From: Rhizomys pruinosus
Lineage: Eukaryota; Chordata; Mammalia; Rodentia; Spalacidae
Assembly (NCBI GenBank): GCA_009823505.1
Contig: VZQC01004565.1
Span: 830,520-894,519, forward strand
DNA: 64,000 nt
Reading direction: 5' to 3'
In this document: positions 23,790 through 35,289 of the stretch, one piece after another
Position numbering within the stretch: position 1 is the first letter of the stretch
How the letters are laid out: each line of letters opens with the position of its first letter
Position numbers and translations under genes: made by a program
The notes under the pieces: generated by a model
Told to the model about the DNA's origin: nothing
Databases searched by the model: none
The model's input: the letters and a program-made list of their open reading frames with translations, nothing else

Positions 23790-24215
23790 TATTGGAAGCC
23801 TAAATCACTCTTCTCTTCCTGTTCTGAAGGTTCTCCAAAAGAATGTCCACTTGGATTCTCAACAATTCCCATTGGCGGGGGGGCCAGGGGGCTATGCCTG
23901 ACCTAGCCCTCACCCGGTACCTGCCTGAGTGACTTATGGCCTCCTGCCTGCGCCTCAGGAGCCGGCCCACACAAAGCCACAGAGGGATCAGACCAAACCC
24001 AAACCCAACCCTCTGGTCACACTGCAAAGCCAAAGCGTGTTCCTGTCCAGACAGGAATCCCCGCAAGAGGGCTCAGAGTCGAGATCCTCTTCCAGCTGCC
24101 CCTGAGACAGTCTACCCCAAAAAGTACCTGCCTGAGTGACTTTCAGCCTCCTGCCTGTGCCTCAAGAGCCGGCCCTTACAAAGCCACAGAGGGACCAGAC
24201 CAAAATTGTATCACA
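23790..24215 (-). repeat. L1 5' UTR with about two 207-base monomers
   Basis: CTGCCTGAGTGACTT recurs at 23922 and 24129, about 207 bases apart, each followed by CCTCCTGCCTG and AGCCGGCCC. This is tandem promoter-monomer structure at the 5' end of a minus-strand L1. Related sequence caps the L1 at 28655-32515. Confidence 0.75.
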
Positions 24216-24295
24216 TTCTCAAGGTCTGGTATTTCTGGTGTGTGCCACCATCTACATCTTAACAAAAGATATTTTATGTTAAAGTTTTACATAAT

Positions 24296-24442
24296 TTTTT
24301 TTTTGTGTGTGTGTGTATGAATTTATTGTCTGCATGCAGGTCTGTGCACCCATGTCGTGCAATGCCACGGAGGTCAGAAGAGGGTCTCGAATTCCCCTGG
24401 AACTGGAGTTCTCCTGGAATTGGAGTTACAGACGGTTCTTAG
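24296..24442 (-). mobile_element. B2/B3-type SINE, 5'-truncated
   Basis: The body and tail are present, but the tRNA-like head on the right is missing after GACGGTTCTTAG. It carries the internal duplication GGAACTGGAGTT...GGAATTGGAGTT also seen in the copy at 47400-47641. Confidence 0.85.
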
Positions 24443-25120
24443 ACATAAATTATGATAGAAAATATTTCCAATGTCCTCTTTCTTGTCCTGGGTTGCCACA
24501 CTCACACATTCCTTTCAAAGGAAGAATACATTAGAACATTAAGGCTGAGTCTAGAAATGAAATGTCTCAGCATGATTTTAATCTAAGATTGGCATTTTCT
24601 GGGCCTCTATCTTTGTCAGTATCCCCAAAGCTGTGAGAGAACAAGTCTGTGATATTTGTCAGCCAATTGGCTTGATGTCATTTTGCAATCACCAATAAAA
24701 GAATCTAATCCATTACCAATACTGTGAAATTTGATTTGTGAGAGAAGTAGTACCTGAATAGTTTGTCTTGCTTTTTTATTATATAGAAAAGAATATGGAC
24801 ATTTCTTTTTGTCCTCTGTTTCTTTGTTTTGTCCTTGTGATTTTCTGGCAAATTCTATTATTCTGTCAACTCATCTTATTTTAATCACCTTGAATTTTAA
24901 ACTAAGTGCTTTTTCAGTGCATCTAGTGGTTTATTATTGAGAACTGTTACCTGATTATTTCCTGTCATTTCTTACACTTTCTGGTAGGCCATTTTTGTGT
25001 CTTAATTTACATCAGATACCCTCATAAAAACTGCTTAGGAAAGTTACATCAATATTTGGTGGTTGCACAGTGTAGACCACTCCAAGCCCAGCCCAGCTAT
25101 TCAGAACGTATAAGCAAAGC
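24443..25120. other. 5' flank of the Igkv8-like relic
   Basis: AT-rich sequence without recognised repeats or coding pattern. A weak octamer-like ATTTGCTA is at 25121-25128, just right of this stretch. Confidence 0.45.
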
Positions 25121-25166
25121 ATTTGCTATGTCAACTGAGCTGCATCAGAAAGGCAGAGGTATCAAG

Positions 25167-25750
25167 ATGGTGTCACAGACCTGGATCCTCATGTCCCTGC
25201 TACTCTAGATGTCTGGTGAGAAATTTAAAAGTATTACAATCTCTTCAGAGTCACATCTTTGTATACAGGAAACTTAAATCTCTACCAGGGTATAATATTG
25301 CTTATCTAGTAATATACAAATAAAATATTATAACCAGGACATTTAAATGACAGTTTAAATGATTATATTTATAAAGTCTGTGTTTGAATGTATGCTCATT
25401 GTTTAAACCCTGACTGCAGGTGCCAGTGTGGAAATCGTAATAACCCAGTCTCCAGCCTCCCTGGCTGTGTCAGCAGGAGAGAGAGCCACCCTGAGCTACA
25501 ATTTCAGCTAGAGTGTTTATTATATCTCAAACCAGAAGAACTATTTGACCTGGTACCAGCAGAAACTGGGGCAGTCTCCTAAGCTGCTAATATACTGGGA
25601 ATCTACATGGGAGGATGGATTTCCTGATTGGTTCACTGGCAGTGGGTCTGAAACAGATTTCACTCTCACCATCAGCAGCTTCCAGGCTGAAGACCTGGCA
25701 GATTATTATTGTCAGAGCATTATGAAGATCCTCCCACTTGAACACAAACC
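25167..25750 (+). pseudogene. Immunoglobulin kappa V pseudogene, Igkv8/IGKV4-like
   Basis: The leader exon 25167-25215 starts MVSQTWILMSLLL and ends at a GTGAG donor. The acceptor AG is at 25418-25419 and the V exon runs 25420-25734. FR1 has VITQSPASLAVSAGERATLS, CDR1 is the long form [12 protein letters not shown], and FR3 ends [14 protein letters not shown]. Lesions are TAG in the leader (25206-25208) at the usual tryptophan, TAC for the conserved first cysteine, TAG in CDR1, and two arginine-to-tryptophan changes in FR3 and CDR2. The recombination signal is destroyed: a CACTTGA heptamer remnant (25735-25741) abuts an ACACAAACC nonamer (25742-25750) with no 12-base spacer. It cannot rearrange or be translated. 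Confidence 0.93.
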
Positions 25751-26253
25751 TCTGAGAGTCTCCCCATCTCCTTTCACTGCACACAGCTGAGCACTTGCAC
25801 ACTTCTTCCATCTGCCAAACAGCCAGCTTGTCTGACTTGCTGATGAGAAAATTTGAAGAACTCAGCAAAAACGAAAGTGTTCACATACTTAGGTATTTAG
25901 GTATGGAATTTTAATACCAAAATGCAGAAATATTTTAAGTATTGCCTTTCTATTCCTATTGTCATAATTTACAAAAATTTTGTTGCTAGAACACAAGAAA
26001 TTTATCTTTTTATAATTCTGGATGTCAGAAATTCAACATTTTTCTCTATGGGCTGAATGGAAAATGCTGGCAGCCTCCATTCTGCTTTGAAAACTGTAGA
26101 AGAGAGGATGATTCTTGTTTTTCCAGCTCCTGGAGTTTTTCCTCACTCATTTACTGGTGTCTATTTCCTTCTTTTATTTCTTATTTAAGCATTTTATTAT
26201 ATTTTTATTTTCTGTAGCTCTCTCCCTCCCCTGTTTCTGTGTGTGTCTGTGTG
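25751..26253. other. 3' flank of the Igkv8-like relic
   Basis: Bases 25751-25870 look like ordinary V segment 3' flank. The rest is AT-rich with no recognised feature. Confidence 0.45.
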
Positions 26254-26770
26254 TTGTAAGAGAGACCCACACTGACTCCATTTTAAATATAGCCATCATT
26301 TTAAGCAGTCACTGGAACCTGCCCAATTTGGGTGGGTGGGGGGAAGGAGGCCAATTGCTTACGGTTTACAGGCAACTGACATTTTCCGGACAACGTCAGT
26401 TGCTTGAGGCCTCAAGAACAGCTAACCTAAACTTGTTAAACATAACTGTTGGTATGTGAGGGCAGGTGGACTGACCCAACATTTCCTCATTCCAGTCACA
26501 GGATTGTGTCTAAAGATAAATGTTGGTATGTGGGGCAGGTGGTCTGAACTAACCATGAGCTGTAACCTTGCTATTATCCAATAAGGCTAGAAGTTACCCA
26601 AACTCAGTTAAAATTCCCCTAGACCCTGTATAAAAGGCCCACAAGCCAAGTTATTTTGGGTCAGAGCCTTTTTCCTCCCACCCCAGCATGCTGGTTTACT
26701 TTTTCCTGAAATAAAGTCTTGGTTTTCCATCCTTTGGTGTGTCTGGTGTGGATACTCAGACCCTAAAGTA
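26254..26770 (+). mobile_element. LTR of an endogenous retrovirus, plus orientation
   Basis: The order CCAAT (26578-26582), TATAAAAG (26629-26636) and AATAAA (26710-26715) is that of an LTR promoter and polyadenylation signal. A TGTTGTAAGAGAGACC start sits in a TG-rich tract, and the right end meets a (GT)n tract, so exact ends and target duplication are hidden. It contains an internal near-repeat (ATGTTGGTATGTG at about 26448 and 26519). No viral genes adjoin it. Confidence 0.75.
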
Positions 26771-26798
26771 TGTGTGTGCGTGTGTGTGTGTGTGTGTG

Positions 26799-26833
<35 letters not shown>
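26771..26833. repeat. (GT)n microsatellite
   Basis: About 30 GT units with a few interruptions, directly after the LTR. Confidence 0.97.
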
Positions 26834-26836
<3 letters not shown>

Positions 26837-27905
26837 TATGTAGGTGTGTTTTAGTGATGAAGGGACAACTAGTCAGACTTGATTATTTCTTTTTATCATG
26901 CAAGTGGGGACTGAATTCAGGACTGATGTAAGCCTTGTTGACAACTGTCTTCTAGAGCCATCTTTCTGGACCTTCTCTATTTGTATATATTCATTTTCCA
27001 ATGTTTCATTATGAGAATGTCTTTCAAGGATATTTTATATGCTGACTATATCCATTTAAAATCCTCATTTTACCTTCCTTCCCCTATTATGTTTTCTTTC
27101 CTTAGACTTTCTTCTACTTTTGTCTCACACACACACACACACACCCCTACAAAAAATCCAGAATGCAAAAATGTGACAAAACATAGTACTTGTGCTTCTT
27201 CTGGGGTCACAACTCCCTCTGAAGTTTACCCACCTGGTTTCCATCTGAAAATCCTCACTGCCACTTTTGTGTCAACATTATCTACCTTGTGTTCTTTACA
27301 TCTAATATCAATTAAGAGAGTATAATGTTTATAGACAGGAAGCACTCTGTGCTCCCAAAGAAACAACATACCAATTAATCCCATTCATGTATTCACTGAA
27401 ACACCAGTTGAGCACCTATTGTAAGGAAGAAGAATGATATATACTATATAAAATTGCTTGAAAACTCGAAATATGTTAAAACTGTCTGCTTAGGTATCAA
27501 CCCTCCTAATAACTGCTTAGCAAGTAAAATCTTATAATTACCTTTTATTGTGACTATGTTTTGTTAGTTTGTAAACTGAAACTCTTTTAAAACAAACAGA
27601 AAAGTCCTAAAAACACCTTGAAGTTAAAATTTTCTGTAACATTTAACATACACTAAGACACTGTTTGCTGTTTTAAAAAAGATTAAGTTACCAAGTTCAT
27701 AAGAATGCTTTTGAATGTATTAAAATATTTATAATTTAACTAGGTATGTGAGAAAAGATTTTAAAACTAATAATTCTGTACACAAAAAGAAAAATTGAAT
27801 TGGCCATAGTTTGTTAATAATTTTTTGACATACTGTTTAAAGACAATTAACAGACAACACAATTATGTGACTTTAACACATAAAACATATGACATGATTA
27901 CATTT
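26834..27905. other. No gene recognised; short (CA)n
   Basis: AT-rich sequence with a (CA)n tract at 27126-27142. I see no coding pattern and no repeat that I can name with confidence. Confidence 0.4.
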
Positions 27906-28139
27906 CTTCTCTTTATTATTTATTTTTTTTATTTCTTATATGTATGAATGTACTGTCTGCATGTTGGTTAGTGCACCCGTCTCCTGCAATGCTGCAGAGG
28001 TCAGAAGAGGTTGTTGGATTCCCCAGGAACTGGAATTAGAGATGGTTCTTAGCTGCCATGTGGGTGCTGGGAATTGAACACAGGTCCTCTGCAACAGCAA
28101 TCAGTGCTCTTAACTGCTGAGCCATCTCTCCAGCCCCAG
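27906..28139 (-). mobile_element. B2/B3-type SINE with target duplication
   Basis: A full-length minus-strand copy. GATTACATTT at 27896-27905 and 28140-28149 marks the target site. Confidence 0.93.
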
Positions 28140-28149
28140 GATTACATTT

Positions 28150-28654
28150 AGTCTTAACTGATGATTTATTCTTAATTTATATATGAGCTTAAATCTTAAA
28201 TTAAAGGAATTTTTTTGTATTGAGAGATAATTTATGAGAAACTTTTCCGTAACACAGTAAAAAGAGAGTGTTTTTTCTTTTTGGAGTAGAGCTAGAATTT
28301 GTTCTGAGGAACAAAGTTAAATTTTAAAAGCATAAAAACAAATCTAAGTTAGAAGGTTCAAGACTTGAAGTGCGAACCTTGTGAGTACAAGACTTGTTCC
28401 TTAACCTTTAAGCCATTTCCTCAACTGTCAAAAAAGAGAGAAAAAAAATCCCAGGTATATTTCTCAGGGGAGACAAAGAGTCACAGTGGGAGGGATTTAG
28501 GTAAACAAAGACAACAAAAATACTTTTGGTAATCCTTTTGTATTTCTTGGGGTCCTAGCCATCACAGCTGGGTGAGGAAGCTCTGGCTGTAAGATTAGCC
28601 AGGATTTCAATCCCTTGTAGGGAGGGACACAGTAGGCTGTTTTTCTTTTCTTTT
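28150..28654. other. No gene recognised
   Basis: AT-rich. Bases 28365-28425 faintly resemble the head of a very old minus-strand SINE. Confidence 0.35.
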
Positions 28655-28810
28655 TTTTTTTTTTTCATTTTTTATTGATGCTTTGTGTATTTCATACATC
28701 ATTTTCCAAATCAGTTCAGGCATATTTCCCTTTCCCTTACCCCCACCCCACCCCACCCCATTCCAGATCATGCACTCTAGGACGTTAAACATGACAGGAG
28801 CGGGATTTTG

Positions 28811-29794
28811 TCAAAGGCTTCTCCACATCAATTGAGAGATAGTGTGGTTTTTGTCCTTCAGTCCATTGATATGTTTGATGATGTTTATTGATTTTCGTAT
28901 GTTGAACCATCCCTGCATGTCTGGTATGAATCCAACTTGGTCATGGTGGATGATTTTCTTGATGTGAGTCTGTATGCGATTTGCCAGAATCCTGTTTAGA
29001 ATTTTGGCATCTGTGTTCATTAGGGAGATGGGTCTATAGTTCTCCTTTTTGGTTGTATCTTTCCCTGGTTTTGGTAGTAGCGTAATGCTGGCTTCATAGA
29101 AGGAATTTGGGAGAAGTCCCTCCATTTGTATCCTTCTAAACAATTTAAGTAGTAATGGTTGTAAGTCTTTACGAAATATTTTATAGAATTCTGCCGTGAA
29201 TCCATCCGGGCCTGGGCATTTTTTGGTTGGGAGGCTACTTATTACATCTTCGATTTCTTCCTGTACTATTGGTCTGTTTAGGCTGTCGATCTCTTCTTGG
29301 TTGAGCTTTGGTGATTCCCAGGATTTCAGATATTCATCCATTTCTTCTAGGTTTTCAAACTTAGTAGAATATAAGTTTTTGAAGTAGTCCCGTATGATTG
29401 TCTGGATCTTTTCATTGTCTGTTGTGATATTTCCCCTTTCATCACAGATTCTATTGATTTGGAGTTGTTCCCTCTTTCTTTTGGTTAACTGGGCTAGAGG
29501 TCTGTCTATCTTGTTTATTCTCTCAAAGAACCAACTTTTGGATTCATTGATTTTTTGTATGGTTTTCTTTGTTTCTATTTCATTGATCTCTGCTCTGATT
29601 TTTGTTATTTCTTCTTGTCTGCTCCGTTTAGGGTTCATTTGTTGTTGTCTCTCAAGTATTTTTAGCTGCAGTGTTAGGTCATTCACTTGTGTTCTTTCTG
29701 TTTTTTTAATGTAGGCACTTAGAGCTATAAACTTCCCTCTTAGGATTGCTTTTAAAGTCCCATAGGTTTTTCTGTGTTGTATTATCATTGTCAT
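28811..29794 (-). pseudogene. L1 ORF2 fragment, 327 codons open (linker plus reverse transcriptase start)
   Basis: This is the longest open frame in the window. It holds the linker, then [33 protein letters not shown] and [14 protein letters not shown], all reverse-transcriptase finger and palm motifs of L1. The frame ends before the FADD catalytic box, which lies in the part deleted from this element. It therefore cannot act as a polymerase. It is a transposon relic and not a host gene. Confidence 0.9.
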
Positions 29795-30038
29795 TCAGTT
29801 CCAGAAATGTTTTTATTTCTTTCTTTATTTCTTCATTGACCCATTCTTTATTTAGGAGAGTGTTGTTTAGTCTCCATGTGTTCTTGTAGGTTGTTGGGTT
29901 TATCCTGATGTTGATATTGAGTTTTATTGCACTGTGGTCTGATAGAATGCATGAGATTATTTCAATCTTTTTGTATTTGTTCAGTTTTTTCCTGTGTCCC
30001 GGTATATAGTCTATTTTGGAGAATGTCCCATGAGGTGC

Positions 30039-30290
30039 TTAGTAGAAAGTATATTCTCTGGTGTTTTGGTGAAACATTCGATAGATGTCTGTGGGGTCCA
30101 TTTGGTTTATTGTATTATTTAGTTCAGATGTCTCTCTGTTTATCCTTTGTCCTGTTGATCTGTCTAAAGGACTTAGTGGTGTATTAAACTCCCCTACTAT
30201 TAGTGTGCTGGGGTTAATCTGTGCCTTGAGATTCTGAAAAGCTGTCTTTATAAAGTTTGTTGCACTGGCATTTGGTGCATATATATTCAT
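30039..30290 (-). pseudogene. L1 ORF2 fragment, endonuclease domain
   Basis: An open stretch on the minus strand containing NIYAPN and LIVGEFNTPLSPLDRST. The usual GDFNT reads GEFNT, so an endonuclease active-site aspartate is replaced. Frameshifts flank it. Confidence 0.8.
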
Positions 30291-31302
30291 GATTGTGAGA
30301 TCTTCATTACCAAATGTTCCTTTAATAAAGATGTAATGGCCCTCTTTGTCTCTTTTGATTTCTTTTGCTTTGGAGTCTATTTTTCTGATTAGAAGAGCAA
30401 CTCCTGTTTTCTTTTTGGAACTATTTGCTTGGAATATTTTCTTCCATCTCTTCCCCTTAAGTTGGTTCCTAGCCTAGAAATTGAGATGGGTTTATAGATG
30501 GGTTTTGTTTCCTAATCCATTCTCCCAGTCTATGCCTTTTGATTGAGGAGGTTAGCCCATTAATATTTAAGGTTATAATGAAAGATGGATATTTCTTCCT
30601 TTCAGCTTATTATCCATTTGGAATTCTAGCCTCTCATTTTACTCCTATGGTTATGTTTTTATTACTTTCTTTTCCTAGGTGTTTGAGGATTGTTGCTCCT
30701 CTTTTCTGCCCTTTTAATTGCTTCAACTATTTTATAAAGACTTGGTTTTCCAGACATGTGTTCTATCATCTTGTTTATGTCATGGAAGATTTTTCTCTCT
30801 CCTTCAACTATAGTCGACATTTTTGCTGGGTAAAGTATTCTGGGTTGGCATCCATAGTCCTTTAACACTGGGAATGCTTTGCTCCATGTTCTTCTTGCTT
30901 TCATGGTTTGAGCCAAGAAGTCAGTTGTAATTCTGATGGTTTTCCCTTTGTATGTGAGTATGTGAGTTGATTTTCTTTTGTAGCCTTCAGAATTTTGTCT
31001 TTGTTTTGGGCATCTAGCATTTTAACTATGATAGGGACCGTGGGGAGTTTCTTTTCTGATCTTTTTCTATTTGGGGTCCTTGTGCTTATTGTATTTGTAT
31101 GGGTTGTCTATTTTTAAGTTGGGGAGATTTTCATCTATTATTTCTGTTGAAGATCTGGATCAATACGATTCGTCTTTGAGATTCCTTCTCCTTCCTCTAT
31201 TCCTATGATGTGGAGTTTTGTACTTTTCATAGTGTCCCATATTTTCTGATTGTTCCACTTTGTGTATTTTTAAATTTTTCATATTCTTTATTTGAGCTTT
31301 TT

Positions 31303-31515
31303 TTAGTTGTCTCTTGTTATCTTCTCAATCTTTTCTTTGGTTTGTTCCATTATTCTCACTTCTGAGGCTTTTTCCTTTCCTTTCTTGATTGGATAGTTGC
31401 TTCTAATTCCTTTTTCGTTCATCCTGTGTTTTCTTGTAGTATTTCCATTCCCTTTTGACTTCTCAATCTCGTACTTGGTGGCATCCTTAGTTTCGTTGGC
31501 GCCGTCCTTTTTCAT
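31303..31515 (-). pseudogene. L1 ORF1 fragment, coiled-coil part
   Basis: A lysine- and glutamate-rich open stretch on the minus strand, matching the coiled-coil region of ORF1 (the RNA-binding trimer protein). Broken by frameshifts on both sides. Confidence 0.65.
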
Positions 31516-32515
31516 GTTATTCTACTTTCTTCAAGTTTGTTTTTTCTCTCCCTAGTTCTTTCGGAATTTGTGCAATCATGTTCCTTTAGCTAACTTTGTG
31601 CGAATTAGATTTTGTCAGGTTGTACTCTTCTAGGTCCTTTTTGAGTTCTTTCAATTTCTCTCTTAGTGTCTCTAGATCTTTTTATTTTCTTTAATTCTCT
31701 GGTATGTCTGCTATTATTCCTCTAAGCTCTGTCCCTTGGGTCTCCTCCAAGATCCCTATTTAGCTACTCCATACAGGTTATTAGGTAGAGCCTGAGTGCA
31801 GACTAATCCTGCACCTTTCCCATGTTAACTTACTTCGTGCTCTTGGCGTAGTGTGAAGTTTCCTTTTTGTGAGTCAAATCATAAATGTGCTTTTCACTAG
31901 TTAGTTGGATGGTTTTTGCTGTCTCTTATCTGATGCCATTTTTTTTTTTCTTTCCTCCTATATTTATGGGTAAATTGACTTGTCTAGGTTTCAGGCGTTT
32001 CAATTTTGGTTTATATAAAGCACTGAGGTCGGTCTGGGTTGGCATGAGCTTCCTAAGCATTCCTAACCTTGTATTATCTACTTGTGTGATCTATACAATA
32101 CAACGAGACTTGATCAGAAAAAAAAAAAAAAATATAAATATAATATTGAGATATAATAATATATTTTTTATATTGGATATTGGAAGTCTGAAGTCACTCT
32201 TCCCTTCCTGTTCTGAATGGTTCTCCAAAAAAAGTCCACTTGGATACTCTCTCACCAATTCCAGTTCGGGGGCGGGGAATATGACTATACCTGCCTGGAG
32301 TGACTGCCAGGTTCCTGGGGCCCACCGACATAAAGACACAGAGGGACCAAAGGCAAACCTGGCTAGGGCTGCAGAGGCTAAGAGCAGCTCCGCTCAGACA
32401 GCCACCCCCCACCAAGCCAAGGTGCAGGCTGAGACACCTTTCCACAACCCAGCCGAACAATCAGCATCCCCTGAAATCTACCCTGCCTGAGGATCGATCC
32501 AGCCCATAAGTCAAT

Positions 32516-33084
32516 TTGTTTAATTTAGTCTGAGAGAGTTCTAGAAGTGTGTCAAAACATGCATTACTGTAGGCAATCAAAAATACCTGCGTTTTTCTAG
32601 GATTTTAATTAAGAAAACATGATGAAATGTTCTAAAACTGCTTGTATTATGAAAGTATGTCACATGTGACCCCTAGGAGGAGATGCAATGCGACTCTTTC
32701 CATCCATTAATAACAGGAACTTGGAGCTTTTCAGATGTCATTTGAGGACTTACTTGATCTAAAGATCAGTGACGAACAGAAGCTTTAAGCAGATAGTTTC
32801 TCATTTATTGAGTTAATGACTGTTTGGAGAGTCAGCATTATCCTGACCATCAAATCAAAGGAAGATTTCCCTTGCCTGGAACTTAAAATTTTGTTAAACA
32901 GTTTTCAGTTACAGTCACATACATAAGTACATGCACACATAAAATGCATTTGGAAGTTAGTTTATAAATTACTATGTTTCCCCATGGTTATTTCAGACAT
33001 TCAAAGTATTATTTCGCCTTCCCTCTGTTTTTTTTTTTTTTTTTCTATTATCGTCCCTTTACCCTTCCTAGTTAACAGTTAAAG
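32516..33084. other. No gene recognised
   Basis: AT-rich sequence ending in a T-rich tract (about 33030-33046). Confidence 0.4.
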
Positions 33085-33345
33085 CTTCACTATTTTCATA
33101 GAAGGAGTTTGGGAGCTTGCATTCTATCTTTTTGAATAACTTAAGAAGAATTGGTTGTAGATATTCTTTGAATATCTGGTAGAATTCTGCCGTGAATCCT
33201 TCTGGGCCTAGGCATATTTCACTTGGGAGATTTTTTTATTATTGTGGCAACTTCCTTATTTTTTTACAGATCTGTTTAAATAGATGTTCCCTTTTGGAAT
33301 TAGATTTCCTGGTTTCTATGAATATATAAATCTATCTAGTTTTTT
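33085..33345 (-). mobile_element. Old L1 ORF2 fragment
   Basis: The minus strand matches the linker and reverse-transcriptase start of ORF2 (the + strand reads TAGAATTCTGCCGTGAATCC), with frame breaks. Confidence 0.75.
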
Positions 33346-33394
33346 TTTAGATTTTCAAATTTTATATGGTTTATGTTTCATATAATATAATGTG

Positions 33395-33507
33395 TGTCAT
33401 ATTGTAATTAATGAGTTCTGATGGGTATTGGGGCATGGGTGGGTAGCAGGTTTGATTGGCAATCATTGTATGAAATGTACAAATACTCAATAAAAAAGAA
33501 AATAAAT
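33395..33507 (+). mobile_element. L1 3' terminus, plus orientation
   Basis: ATTGTATGAAATGTACAAATACTCAATAAAAAAG is a typical L1 3' end with A-rich tail. Its orientation is opposite to the ORF2 piece just to the left, so together they may be one 5'-inverted insertion. Confidence 0.75.
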
Positions 33508-33660
33508 CAAGGTTGGGTGTGGTAGTGCTCACCTTTAATTCCAGCACTTGGGAGGTAGGGGGAGGCAAATCTCTGTGAGTTCAAAGCCAGCATGGTCCAC
33601 ATATAGGTCTCCAGGCCATCTGGGGCTAAAGGGAGACTCTGTCTCAAAAAGAGGAAAAAT
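33508..33660 (+). mobile_element. B1 SINE
   Basis: A moderately diverged B1 inserted at the A-rich tail of the L1. Confidence 0.9.
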
Positions 33661-34920
33661 AGAATAAAATAAAAATGCAAAATATAGAAAACCGTCATTA
33701 AATTCACAAAAATCCAATAAAAATGAAAAAAGAAGAATTATGGCTACATTCCCATTCTTATTTTCTTTACAGTAAAAGTATACCTTTCCCAGCACAAACA
33801 CTAATTTTCATATATTTCTCCTTTATTTTTGCCCTAAATTATTTCTTGGTAAAAACAAAAACTACTTATTATGACATGACCCCAGTGCCACAGTATCTTG
33901 TATTCAGCCTCATACAAAATGTTTAGGTTATAGGAAATGTAGTCATGTTACCTGACAGGACTTAACAAAAATTACCTTTCATTTCCCAATATAATCTTTG
34001 TTCTCATCTAAACTACAAAGAGCATACCCACTATTGAAACTTCTGTCATAATTCTGGTCTTCATATATCACAAGAAAACACTCATTAAGTGGAACATAAA
34101 AGACACTTGTGTTTCTCTATTGCATATTATCAGTTTCCCATTTTTTCCTATAAAGCAATTCTAAATCTGGAAGAAACAAATAAAAATAACAATAACCCTC
34201 TTTGTCTGGTAGCAATTTGAGTTGACATAATACATAATGTAAGCAACTTAATGGAAGAAATATTTAATTTGTGTCAAGTTTTCAGGGTAGTAGAATGGCT
34301 CAATGACAACAGGAGTGATGACACATGGACTATTAATATCTCCATGGACCAAGACAGATGACCAATCTCAGATCCAAAAATAGGGATAACCTTGAAAAAC
34401 AACCAGTATTTACATCCATTAGCCAACCAGATTTAATCCTCTAAAGAGTTCAAGGCTTGTAATTGCTTGTGCCATTTTCTATTTCCATCTAATTTCATAT
34501 TTCATGATTTAGTTTTCTTTAGAGTTTAGTAATATTATGTTAGTCATATAAGCTGTATTCCTTAATTTCTTTTACTTTTTATATTAAATATATGCATATA
34601 TAATATTTGAATAATCTGCATTTTACAATATTTATTTTACTGCATTTCATGGCCTTCAGTTCTATTCCATTAATCTATATGCCTGGTTTTGTGCTACTAG
34701 GATGCTCTGGGTCATAACTATGTATCACAAAAGAAAAAATAACATTAATTTTCTTACCACTTAATAGTATGAAGAGGTAAAAGTTCCACAGAATGTTAAA
34801 AGATCTGCCTTGCCTATATCTTGAAATTTGCATACTTCTTCACAGAAATCACAAATGTTGCTGGGTTGCTTTAAAGAAACGTACATACAAAAATAGATAA
34901 ATGTTTCCTGAGACTGAGGT
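33661..34920. other. No gene recognised; small old L1 piece
   Basis: AT-rich sequence. Bases 34645-34740 resemble a short minus-strand L1 ORF2 fragment (TTCTATTCCATTAATCTATATGCC). The rest shows nothing I can support. Confidence 0.4.
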
Positions 34921-35150
34921 CAGGAAATATAAATTTCAGCTTCTTGCTCATCTGTGTCACAAGTAACAAGGAGGGAGTATCAAAGTCTAAAACTCAAAAT
35001 CCCTTTCAGGTGAAAGTTTGAAAGGGTTTTAAAATTTTTATCCTCTGCATAGTGTGTGATATTAAATAATTTTTATATCTAATTCTAATAAATTATATTC
35101 CCACGACCCCTTATTTTCCTAGTGTCCAGTGGAGAAATTATGTAACCACG
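34921..35150 (+). pseudogene. Immunoglobulin kappa V relic, Igkv4-like leader and exon stub
   Basis: Bases 34933-34962 match an Igkv4-type leader (TTTCAGCTTCTTGCTCATC) with a donor-like GTAAC at 34963. After about 158 bases an acceptor (CCTTATTTTCCTAG, AG at 35121-35122) leads into TGTCCAGTGGAGAAATTATG, the start of a V exon. Similarity stops about 30 bases into FR1, and no framework or recombination signal follows. The start codon is not visible. A truncated relic; identification rests on short matches. Confidence 0.6.
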
Positions 35151-35289
35151 GGCATAAAGAATGAAGTCCTCAGAGTTAAAAGTTAATATTAATTTTGCCC
35201 TGTAACTCAAATCCAAAAGAAAGACTGAGCTATGCACTTTTCCACTCAACTAGCAATCAATCTGCCCTCCCCTCCATTCACAAAAATGA

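Larger units (their letters stand above)
15275..24215 (-). mobile_element. Near full-length L1, minus strand, with nested MaLR and B1
   Basis: The minus strand contains a promoter-like 5' UTR (23790-24215), a shortened middle, ORF2 (about 17640-21600) and a long 3' UTR ending at 15275 with the terminus shared by other young L1s here. A B1 (18331-18455) and a complete MaLR (21607-23711) interrupt it. Little or no ORF1 is visible between ORF2 and the 5' UTR, so an internal deletion is likely. The 17.4-19.7 kb part has many small gaps relative to other copies. Confidence 0.85.
28655..32515 (-). mobile_element. L1 with intact 5' half and a large internal deletion
   Basis: The minus strand has a 5' UTR (31860-32515), ORF1 (about 30640-31850), and ORF2 from its start to about 28772. 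There ORF2 joins directly to the last 110 bases of the L1 3' terminus (28655-28771). By comparison with the other L1s, the C-terminal part of ORF2 and most of the 3' UTR, roughly 3.5 kb, are absent. The ORF2 part is otherwise among the least damaged in the window; the 5' third (30.9-32.1 kb) has many small gaps. Confidence 0.85.

Noticed and set aside
28811..29794. A 327-codon open frame as a host gene
   Set aside because: Its motifs are those of L1 reverse transcriptase, it lies inside an L1, and it lacks the catalytic box.
31885..32490. A 201-codon plus-strand frame
   Set aside because: It lies antisense in the 5' UTR of a minus-strand L1, and its composition changes abruptly along the frame. 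I see no domain.
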